The translations under genes were made by a program, and so were the position numbers. A model generated the notes under the pieces. It ran no database searches, was not told the DNA's origin, and saw only the letters and a program-made list of their open reading frames with translations. From contig CAMLCW010000211.1 in NCBI GenBank assembly GCA_946478645.1, positions 1 to 8,867 on the forward strand: 8,867 nucleotides of DNA, in the 5' to 3' direction. The stretch is from an uncultured Variovorax sp. (GTDB lineage Bacteria; Pseudomonadota; Gammaproteobacteria; Burkholderiales; Burkholderiaceae). This document shows, in pieces, positions 1 to 5,359 of this stretch (position 1 is its first letter; each line of letters opens with the position of its first letter).

Positions 1-88
1 GAGCCCGAAGGGCGGGGGACATTCGCGGAGAAAGGTACCCCGTCGGCGGGATCGCCCCCCGAACCGCAGCCCACAAGGTGCCATGCCG
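1..88. other. Flank with short hairpins; no gene seen
   Basis: This stretch lies downstream of the DUF1185 gene. It contains two small GC-rich inverted repeats: GCCC/GGGC around a GAA loop at 3-13, and CCCG/CGGG at 39-50. Neither has a T-tract on the side expected for an intrinsic terminator of the minus-strand operon. No convincing coding start is visible on either strand. It could hold the end of the minus-strand transcript or the start of an intergenic repeat continuing to the left. Confidence 0.3.
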
Positions 89-733
89 TCATCGCAGTCC
101 GTCCCACTTGCTGATGTTCTCGGCCAGCAGCCCGCCCACGCGCGCATGCACGCGATAGCCGGTGCTCATCGCGAGGATGAAGACGATCTCGTCGGCGGCC
201 GGGGCGCCGGGCACGCGCACCTCGATGGCGTCGAACTGGCCGCGCACGTAGCTGGCATTGATGTTGGTGAGCGGCACGTCGAGCGCCGCGCCGGGCGGGC
301 CGACCTTCTTGGTGGAAGGCACGATCGACAGCGCATTGCCGGGCTGGCCCGTTTTCTTGTCCTCGCCCTTGCCCGCGGTGTAGGCCGCGCGGTCGCCCTT
401 CCATCCGAGCAGTTCGCGCATTGCATAGCCGCCCGGCACATGCCAGAGCGCGCCGTGCTCGAGCTCGCCCTCGGCGCCGACGATGGCGCCCTTGCCGTAG
501 GTGGCGATCTGCGCGAGCGGCACGTCCATCGCCGCATGCAGCCGGTGCGCCATGTCCACGCCCACGGGATCGAGCAGCGCCATCATCGGCAGGATGTCGG
601 GCTCGTAGCGGCCCGCGAACGGATTGGTCAGCACCGCGCCGATCGCACCGCGCACCAGCGGGGTCTCGGCGCGCGGACCGAACTCGTGGTGGATGTGCTC
701 GACCTGGGTGAAGACGCGGCGTATATCGATCAT
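89..733 (-). CDS. Amino acid synthesis family protein (DUF1185)
   Basis: Predicted 214-residue soluble protein of the DUF1185/AA_synth family (PF06684). Crystal structures of this family show a variant of the Bacillus chorismate-mutase fold, and a role in amino-acid metabolism has been suggested; no reaction is established. Recognisable conserved stretches are the KGAIVGAEGELEHGA block at residues 81-95, a lysine-rich GKGEDKKTG loop at 121-129, and AALDVPLTNINASYVRG at 149-165. The ATG at 733 was chosen because upstream in-frame codons would run into the preceding gene and read as low-complexity Arg/Ser/Pro. An AAGG about 9 bases upstream could serve as ribosome binding site. It is the last gene seen in the minus-strand arm, 25 bases after the UPF0280 stop, so it is probably co-transcribed with the 6-hydroxynicotinate reductase. 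A role in a later step of the pathway is inference. Family assignment is fairly sure; function is unknown. Confidence 0.85.
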   Translation of the reverse strand: MIDIRRVFTQVEHIHHEFGPRAETPLVRGAIGAVLTNPFAGRYEPDILPMMALLDPVGVDMAHRLHAAMDVPLAQIATYGKGAIVGAEGELEHGALWHVPGGYAMRELLGWKGDRAAYTAGKGEDKKTGQPGNALSIVPSTKKVGPPGAALDVPLTNINASYVRGQFDAIEVRVPGAPAADEIVFILAMSTGYRVHARVGGLLAENISKWDGLR

Positions 734-758
734 GGGAAAGAACCTTGCTTGCTTTTCG

Positions 759-1679
759 TTAAGCAAATACTGAACCAACTGCATCGGCCTGCGCACCGGG
801 CAGCGACTCGGAGCATAAGGGCTCGACGAGGCGGAACTGCCCCCGGCAAACGAGCAGGGCCGCCCACGCGAGGCCGCTTTTCTGCAGCGCCCGGGCGCGC
901 AGTGCACCGCTGTCGAGCGCGCGCCGCACCTGCGCGGGCGCGAGCGCCGGCACCTCGACCGTGACCAGGCGTTCGCCGAGATCGCTGTCGTCCTTGCATT
1001 GATTGGCGGGCCGGCGCAGCACCGCGGGGTCGTCGACGTCGACCGCGTTGGCGATCACGGTGGCGGCGGCATCGGCCTGCGCGGCAGTGGCGGCGAGCAC
1101 GGTCACGCTGTCGGCGATGCCGAGCGAGAAGCTGCGCCCGCGCCAGCCGCTCGTGGCCACGCCGCGCACGGGCTGGCCGGCGCGGATCTCGAACTGGCCG
1201 TCGGTGGTGAGAAGAAGGCCGCCTTGTTCGCGCGCGTGGCTGCGCCAGTCGAAACGCGCGAGGTCGGCAAACACGCCGACGCGCGCCGACTGTCCCGGCG
1301 CCAGGTGCAGCGCGATATCGCCGCCGTTGTTGATCCACGCGCGTTCGATGCCCGGGCGTTCGTAGAAGGCGATGAGCTCTTGCGCCACGGCGCCGGCGAC
1401 GGCCGCCATCGGCGTGAGGAACATCGGCGAGAACGCCGCGCAGGCCTGCCACATGCGCGCCGCCACGGCACCCGAAGGGCGCGTGCCGTCGCTCGAGGGC
1501 AGGCGCAGCAGCGGCAGCTCGCGCACGAGTTCGTCGAGCACATGGACGAAGCGCGCCCATGCGGCGTCATGGGCGGCCGCGACGGCGTACGGGTCGCCAT
1601 AGGCTTCGGCGACGATGTCGATCGGGCCGTGGCTGAAGTGCCAGCGGTCTTTGTCGAGGGCTGCGCGCTGCGCGCTCAT
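759..1679 (-). CDS. UPF0280 family protein, ApbE-like (putative flavin transferase)
   Basis: Predicted 306-residue protein matching the UPF0280 family, a diverged relative of ApbE FAD:protein FMN transferases. Visible ApbE-like elements are INNGGDIALH at residues 116-125 (equivalent of the ApbE GGD strand) and SVTVLAATAAQADAAATVIA at 191-210. In the latter, D203 and T207 keep the D-x3-T spacing that binds Mg2+ in ApbE proteins. TSGWRGRSFSLGIADS at 176-191 replaces the usual ApbE substrate loop. There is no signal peptide or lipobox, so a cytoplasmic location is expected, unlike many ApbE lipoproteins. It lies between the reductase gene (166 bases upstream, separated by a palindromic repeat) and DUF1185 (25 bases downstream). 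Because E. barkeri 6-hydroxynicotinate reductase carries covalently bound flavin, a job in flavinylating the neighbouring reductase is plausible, but this is inference. The start at 1679 has only a weak ribosome binding site. Confidence 0.85.
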   Translation of the reverse strand: MSAQRAALDKDRWHFSHGPIDIVAEAYGDPYAVAAAHDAAWARFVHVLDELVRELPLLRLPSSDGTRPSGAVAARMWQACAAFSPMFLTPMAAVAGAVAQELIAFYERPGIERAWINNGGDIALHLAPGQSARVGVFADLARFDWRSHAREQGGLLLTTDGQFEIRAGQPVRGVATSGWRGRSFSLGIADSVTVLAATAAQADAAATVIANAVDVDDPAVLRRPANQCKDDSDLGERLVTVEVPALAPAQVRRALDSGALRARALQKSGLAWAALLVCRGQFRLVEPLCSESLPGAQADAVGSVFA

Positions 1680-1710
1680 GGCGACTTAGGCGCCTGAGCG
1701 GCGCGGTATT

Positions 1711-1815
1711 TCTCCCTCCCCTTCCGGGGGAGGGCCGGGGTGGGGGCAAGCGGCGCATCCATGGGACGCTCTGGCTGCCCCCATCCCAGCCTTCCCCCAA
1801 AGGGGGAAGGAGCAA
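1711..1815. repeat. Imperfect inverted repeat of two hairpins (REP/BIME-like)
   Basis: The two halves are imperfect reverse complements of about 40 bases around a centre near 1749-1775. The left arm holds a hairpin with stem CCCTCCCC (1714-1721) and GGGGAGGG (1727-1734). The right arm holds CCTTCCCCC (1790-1798) and GGGGGAAGG (1802-1810) around an AAA loop. The inner arms also pair: 1737-1748 GGGGTGGGGGCA with 1776-1787 TGCCCCCATCCC, one mismatch. This C-run/G-run architecture resembles dispersed palindromic intergenic elements of Comamonadaceae genomes. It lies between two genes of the same presumed operon, so it might act in mRNA processing or partial termination, although there is no T-tract. 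Copy number elsewhere in the genome cannot be judged from this window. Confidence 0.75.
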
Positions 1816-1845
1816 CAGCCTTCGCGGAGATCGACACGCGCATGG

Positions 1846-3471
1846 TCACCCCAGCATCGGCGCATGCCCGAGCGGCCAAGGATTGGCCGCGTCCAGCGTG
1901 AGCCACTGCCGCGCGAGCGGTGCGCCATCGTCCTGCCACGCACCGCGCGCGAGCGCCTGCTCGAGCGAGAAGATGCTCGCGGTGTGCCCCCCGAGCGCTT
2001 CGTAGTCGGTGCGCCGCATGCTGAACTCGATCGGCGCCACGATGGCCGGCGTGGGCACGGTGCCGAAACTGTTGTCGGGCATGCGCATGACGTCGGCCAT
2101 CACCGTGATGCCGCCGCCGGGCCACACATAGGCCGGCGCGCCGCCGCAGGTCACGTTGACGAGCGCGCGCTTGATGGCCCGCGTGAGCAGCACCGGGTTC
2201 TCGGTCACGCCGGCGCGCAGGCTGCCGCCCGCACCACCGAGGAACAGCACCGTGCACAGCGATGGTTCGCAGTTCTCGCCGATCCGGTCGACGATGCGGC
2301 GCACCTCGGCCGGCATCGGCTGCTCGACGGGCTTCAGCGCATCGTCGAGCACGTACCACTGCGCATGCTCGCCCGTGGTCGATGTCATCAGGAGCCGCAG
2401 GCCCGGGCGCGCCACGCCCTCCTCCCAGCCTTCGATGATCGCGAGCGGATCGGCGATGTCGGTGCCACCCCAGCCGTTGCCCGGGTTCGCGACCTGGAAG
2501 TAACGCCCCGGTGTCGACTTGCGCCCCAGCATCTGGATGCCCGAGGGCGGCATGTCGAGGCAGCGCCCGGCCTGGTGCTCGGTCAGCACGCCGGTGATGT
2601 GGTCGTCGACCACCACCACCTCGTCGGCCACGCCAGCGAACTGGCGCGCGAAGATGCCGACCGCGGCCGACCCGCAGCCCACGCGCATGCGCTGCTCTTC
2701 CACGCCGTTGACGATGGGCGCGCGGCCGGCCTGGATCACCAGCGTCGAGCCGCCGTCGATGGTGCATTCCACCGCCTTCTTGTTGCCGAGCAGCTGCATC
2801 AGCTCGACCGTCATGCGGCCCTCTTTCTTGCTGCCGCCCGTGAGGTGGTGCACGCCGCCGAGCGACAGCATCTGCGAGCCGTACTCGGCGGTGGTGACGT
2901 GGCCCACCACTTCGCCGCGGTAGCGCACGTTGGCCTGCTCCGGGCCGAGGAAGCGGTCGGTGTCGATCTTCACCTTGAAGCTGCAGTAGCTGAAGATGCC
3001 TTCGGTCACGACCGTGACCATGTCGACGCCCTCGGCCTTTGAGGCCACGATGAACGGCGCAGGCTTGTAGTCGGGGTAGGTGGTGGACGAGCCCACGCCG
3101 GTGACGAAGACCTGGTCGGCATGCAGCAGGTCGCCGTTCCAGTCGGGGGCCGCGGGCTCGGTCCCTTCGGCGGCCGCAGCGCCCGGGCGGTCGAAAGGCA
3201 CCAGCGCAGGCGCCTCGGCCGCGAGCTCGCGGCGCAGCAGCACCACGGGATCGACGCGCACCAGCACGCCCGCGCGGTTGGCGTAGCGGTCGCAGGCGCC
3301 GGTGCGGCCCTCGGAGATCTGGCACAGCACCGGGCAGGCGTTGCACTCGACCTTGGCGGCGCTCATCTTCTCGTTGCGCGGCGGCGCCTTGCCGAAGGCG
3401 CTGGCGCCGGCTTCGAAGGCCACCGGCACGTCCATGCCGGGCAGTCCGTCTGTCTTGGTGTGTTCGGTCAT
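1846..3471 (-). CDS. hnr: 6-hydroxynicotinate reductase
   Basis: Predicted 541-residue iron-sulfur flavoenzyme reducing 6-hydroxynicotinate to 1,4,5,6-tetrahydro-6-oxonicotinate with reduced ferredoxin, the second step of reductive nicotinate breakdown. The N-terminus has ECNACPVLCQ...GACDRY with cysteines 43, 46, 50 and 60 (C-x2-C-x3-C-x9-C), a clear [4Fe-4S] site. Further cysteines at 163, 236, 266, 304, 401, 406 and 442 could hold additional clusters; the E. barkeri enzyme is reported to have one [2Fe-2S], two [4Fe-4S] and covalent flavin. Glycine-rich stretches occur at 412-415 (GGAG) and 451-454 (GGGI). I see no canonical ApbE-type flavinylation motif (D-G/A-x-T-S/G-A-T). The start at 3471 is preferred: a GAG lies 9 bases upstream and it leaves a leader of about 40 bases after the predicted sigma-54 promoter. 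An ATG at 3504 would leave only a few leader bases, though its first 11 codons also look coding, and a TTG at 3528 lies inside the promoter. It is first in the minus-strand arm. Confidence 0.88.
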   Translation of the reverse strand: MTEHTKTDGLPGMDVPVAFEAGASAFGKAPPRNEKMSAAKVECNACPVLCQISEGRTGACDRYANRAGVLVRVDPVVLLRRELAAEAPALVPFDRPGAAAAEGTEPAAPDWNGDLLHADQVFVTGVGSSTTYPDYKPAPFIVASKAEGVDMVTVVTEGIFSYCSFKVKIDTDRFLGPEQANVRYRGEVVGHVTTAEYGSQMLSLGGVHHLTGGSKKEGRMTVELMQLLGNKKAVECTIDGGSTLVIQAGRAPIVNGVEEQRMRVGCGSAAVGIFARQFAGVADEVVVVDDHITGVLTEHQAGRCLDMPPSGIQMLGRKSTPGRYFQVANPGNGWGGTDIADPLAIIEGWEEGVARPGLRLLMTSTTGEHAQWYVLDDALKPVEQPMPAEVRRIVDRIGENCEPSLCTVLFLGGAGGSLRAGVTENPVLLTRAIKRALVNVTCGGAPAYVWPGGGITVMADVMRMPDNSFGTVPTPAIVAPIEFSMRRTDYEALGGHTASIFSLEQALARGAWQDDGAPLARQWLTLDAANPWPLGHAPMLG

Positions 3472-3520
3472 CGGGGCGATCTCGTGGGCAGTGTGCGTGG
3501 GCATCAGGTCCGGTGGGGTT

Positions 3521-3536
3521 TGCAACAAACGTGCCG
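3521..3536 (-). promoter_or_regulatory. Sigma-54 (-24/-12) promoter for the reductase arm
   Basis: On the minus strand the sequence reads CGGCACGTTTGTTGCA. Against the sigma-54 consensus TGGCACG-N4-TTGCA it differs only at the first base, and the diagnostic GG-N10-GC spacing is exact. Transcription would start near 3510, about 40 bases before the ATG at 3471. Paired dyads lie upstream at about -65 and -87, where an enhancer-binding activator could sit. Confidence 0.7.
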
Positions 3537-3566
3537 TCCACCCGCTTGTGCGCCGTCGGCCGTTTG

Positions 3567-3582
3567 TGTAGCATTCCCTACA
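3567..3582. promoter_or_regulatory. Dyad operator 1, TGT-N10-ACA
   Basis: TGTAGCATTCCCTACA is a perfect inverted repeat: TGTAG and CTACA with 6 bases between, extending to GTGTAG/CTACAC at 3566-3583. TGT-N10-ACA is the form known for NifA-type upstream activator sites, but other regulators can use similar dyads. It lies between the two divergent sigma-54 promoters, centred near -65 of the leftward and -78 of the rightward one. A TetR dimer is an alternative ligand. Confidence 0.6.
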
Positions 3583-3588
3583 CGTTCA

Positions 3589-3604
3589 TGTTGCATTCAC
3601 TACA
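3589..3604. promoter_or_regulatory. Dyad operator 2, second copy 22 bp downstream
   Basis: TGTTGCATTCACTACA matches operator 1 at 14 of 16 positions and is offset from it by exactly 22 bp, about two helical turns, so both would face the same side of the helix. It keeps TGT-N10-ACA. The left half-site is degenerate (TGTTG instead of TGTAG). Its last five bases are shared with the adjoining 21-bp palindrome. Confidence 0.55.
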
Positions 3605-3620
3605 TTGAAGGTCAATGTAG
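3600..3620. promoter_or_regulatory. Perfect 9+3+9 palindrome, probable repressor site
   Basis: CTACATTGA (3600-3608) and TCAATGTAG (3612-3620) are exact reverse complements separated by AGG. The half-sites reuse the CTACA/TGTAG words of the neighbouring dyads in the opposite orientation. The right edge is six bases from the GG of the rightward -24 element. A dimeric regulator bound here could block that promoter. The TetR-family protein encoded at 4583 is the obvious candidate, by proximity only. Confidence 0.6.
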
Positions 3621-3625
3621 CAAAC

Positions 3626-3641
3626 AGGCCCGATGCTTGCA
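3626..3641 (+). promoter_or_regulatory. Sigma-54 (-24/-12) promoter for the FNR/TetR/enamidase arm
   Basis: AGGCCCGATGCTTGCA matches TGGCACG-N4-TTGCA at 10 of 12 defined positions, with exact GG-N10-GC spacing (GG at 3627-3628, GC at 3639-3640). The start would be near 3652, giving a leader of about 133 bases before the ATG at 3785. It is weaker than the leftward promoter but lies in mirror position across the same dyads. In 3642-3784 I see no gene, only short GC palindromes such as CCGGCCGG at 3704-3711. Confidence 0.55.
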
Positions 3642-3784
3642 ATGGTGTTTTCTCGCGGTGTCCGTCGGGGTTTTTCCGAGCAACGACAATGGAGGGTTCG
3701 CAGCCGGCCGGTGCTTGCCGCCCCCCAAAGGTGCATTCCGGCTCAGCCACCCTCACTGTCCACAACCCAACCCTTGAGTTCCGT

Positions 3785-4558
3785 ATGAGTGCATTCAGCG
3801 AAGAACGCGTCCTGAGCGTCCACCACTGGACCGACCGCCTGTTCACCTTCACCACCACGCGCGACCCGGCGCTGCGCTTCTCCAACGGCCACTTCACGAT
3901 GATTGGCCTGAAGGTCAACAACAAGCCGCTGCTGCGCGCCTACAGCATCGTGAGCCCGAACTACGAGGAGCACCTCGAATTCCTGAGCATCAAGGTCGAA
4001 GAAGGCCCGCTCACCTCGCGGCTGCAGCACATCCAGGTCGGCGACACCATCATCGTGGGCCGCAAGCCCACGGGCACGCTGCTGATCGACTACACACTGC
4101 CCGGCAAGCGCCTCTACCTGTTCGGCACCGGCACCGGCCTGGCACCGTTCATGAGCGTGATCCGCGACCCCGACACGTATGAGAAGTTCGAGCAGGTCAT
4201 CCTGGTGCATGGCGTGCGCCAGGTCGATGAGCTGGCCTACCACGACCTCGTCACCGACCACCTGCCCAAGCACGAGTTCCTCGGCGAGATGGTCGCCAAG
4301 CAGCTGCTCTACTACCCCACGGTCACGCGCGAGGAGTTCCGCAACCAGGGGCGCATCACCGACCTGATCGAGACCAACAAGCTCACCGACGACCTCGGCC
4401 TGCCGCCGATCAATCCGGTCGAAGACCGCGTCATGCTCTGCGGCAGCCCCGGCCTGCTGGTCGACCTGAAGCACATCCTCGAGGGCCGCGGCTTCAAGGA
4501 AGGCAACACCTCGACGCCCGGCGACTTCGTCGTCGAGCGCGCGTTCGCCGAAAAGTAG
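3785..4558 (+). CDS. fpr: Ferredoxin--NADP+ reductase (FAD)
   Basis: Predicted 257-residue cytoplasmic flavoprotein transferring electrons between NADP(H) and ferredoxin or flavodoxin. FAD-binding elements are RAYSIVSP at residues 51-58 and EGPLTSRL at 73-80. The nucleotide domain shows FGTGTGLAPF at 113-122, HGVR at 142-145 and the CGSP motif at 219-222. The C-terminus VVERAFAEK has the form seen in bacterial Fpr enzymes ending in a short tail after the aromatic residue. ATG 3785 has GAG 7-9 bases upstream and gives the normal family length. The frame stays open 60 codons further upstream, but that part is low in conservation features and begins inside the operator region. It is first in the plus-strand arm, divergent from the reductase. 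A dedicated job of reducing ferredoxin with NADPH for 6-hydroxynicotinate reductase is inferred from context; a general housekeeping Fpr role, for example in oxidative stress, remains possible. Confidence 0.92.
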   Translation: MSAFSEERVLSVHHWTDRLFTFTTTRDPALRFSNGHFTMIGLKVNNKPLLRAYSIVSPNYEEHLEFLSIKVEEGPLTSRLQHIQVGDTIIVGRKPTGTLLIDYTLPGKRLYLFGTGTGLAPFMSVIRDPDTYEKFEQVILVHGVRQVDELAYHDLVTDHLPKHEFLGEMVAKQLLYYPTVTREEFRNQGRITDLIETNKLTDDLGLPPINPVEDRVMLCGSPGLLVDLKHILEGRGFKEGNTSTPGDFVVERAFAEK

Positions 4559-4582
4559 CCAGGCCGAGCCGCCGCGCGAACG

Positions 4583-5359
4583 ATGGCCGACAGCCGCAGC
4601 ACCGCAACCGCCAAGCCCCAACGCCGCACCGGCGTGCGCGAGGCCGCGGCGCAGGCCACGCGCGACAGCATCCTGAAGGCGGCGACCAAGGTCTTCGCGA
4701 AATACGGCTACGACGGCGGCAGCGTGGAGAAGATCTCCAAGGCCGCGAAGTCGTACGACCGCATGATCTATTACTACTTCGGCAGCAAGGAAGGCCTGTT
4801 CATCGCGGTGCTCGAAGGCATCTACCAGCGCATGGACGATGCCGAGGCCGCGATCGCGCTCGATGCCTCGCGGCCGGTCGAGGCGCTCACCGAGGTGATC
4901 CGCTTCGTGCTCGGCTACTACCGCAAGAACCCCGAGTTCGTGACGCTGCTCAACACCGAGAACCTGCACAAGGGCCGGCACATCTCGAAGTCGCTGCGCG
5001 CACGCGAGTATTCGTCGCGCGCGGTGTCGATCATTGCCGAGATCCTCGCGAGCGGCGCGGCGCAAGGCCTGTTCCGCCGCGACCTGGTGGCGCGCGACAT
5101 CTACCTGCTGATCGCCTCGACGGGCTACTTCTACACCTCGAACCGGCACACGCTCACGGCCTTTCTCGGCGAGCCGCTGGAGTCGCCCGAGGCGATCGCG
5201 CACTGGGAAGACTTCGTGATCGAGACGCTGCTGCGCACGGTGCGGGCGGACGAGGCGCAGGACAACGCAAGCAACACCCCACCCCACGACGAGGACAAAA
5301 GCAAATGGCAGAAATCGCAACCGGCGGCAAGTCGGGCAAGGTCGTCATCCAGAACATAG
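4583..5359 (+). CDS. TetR/AcrR family transcriptional regulator
   Basis: Predicted 258-residue DNA-binding regulator. The N-terminal TetR domain spans about residues 27-75, with RDSILKAATKVFAKYGYDGG (helix 1 and turn), VEKISKAAKSYDRMIYYYFG (helix-turn-helix) and SKEGLF closing the domain. The recognition helix has SYDRM instead of the common GVSKGTL. The long alpha-helical C-terminal part (about 80-235) is typical of ligand-binding TetR domains. The tail after about 236 is hydrophilic Ser/Arg/Gln-rich, and its last 18 codons overlap the enamidase gene in another frame. The stop-to-start gap to the ferredoxin-NADP reductase is 24 bases, so it is likely co-transcribed and autoregulated. The palindrome at 3600-3620 and the dyads beside it are candidate operators. 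The effector might be 6-hydroxynicotinate or a downstream intermediate, by context only. Confidence 0.9.
   Translation: MADSRSTATAKPQRRTGVREAAAQATRDSILKAATKVFAKYGYDGGSVEKISKAAKSYDRMIYYYFGSKEGLFIAVLEGIYQRMDDAEAAIALDASRPVEALTEVIRFVLGYYRKNPEFVTLLNTENLHKGRHISKSLRAREYSSRAVSIIAEILASGAAQGLFRRDLVARDIYLLIASTGYFYTSNRHTLTAFLGEPLESPEAIAHWEDFVIETLLRTVRADEAQDNASNTPPHDEDKSKWQKSQPAASRARSSSRT
5291..5295 (+). promoter_or_regulatory. Ribosome binding site of enamidase inside tetR
   Basis: GAGGA lies 9 bases before ATG 5305, within the end of the TetR coding region. It supports that start and suggests the enamidase is translated in step with the regulator. Confidence 0.65.

Noticed and set aside
734..907. Longer version of the DUF1185 protein starting at 907
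   Set aside because: The extra 58 residues overlap the end of the UPF0280 gene and are low-complexity; the conserved protein begins at MIDIRR.
1711..1815. Rho-independent terminator after the reductase gene
   Set aside because: Strong stems but no T-tract on the downstream side, and the mirrored two-arm layout fits a dispersed repeat better.
3472..3528. Upstream starts of the reductase at TTG 3528 and ATG 3504
   Set aside because: The TTG lies within the predicted sigma-54 element. The ATG at 3504 would leave about six leader bases. It remains possible if the real transcript starts further upstream, since the codons 3472-3504 are G/C-rich in third position.
1676..3574. 632-codon minus-strand open frame over the reductase gene
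   Set aside because: Arg/Ala/Gly/His-rich translation typical of a shadow frame in high-GC DNA; it also runs through the palindromic repeat.
3571..3604. CRISPR-like or iteron-type repeat array
   Set aside because: Only two copies of a 16-bp dyad, placed between divergent promoters; operator function explains them better.
3605..3784. 60-codon in-frame N-terminal extension of the ferredoxin-NADP reductase
   Set aside because: It would begin inside the palindrome and upstream of the predicted transcript start, the residues look non-coding, and the family length is met by starting at 3785.
3743..5320. 525-codon minus-strand open frame opposite FNR and TetR
   Set aside because: Composition is that of an antisense shadow, with no recognisable domain, while the plus strand has clear protein families.
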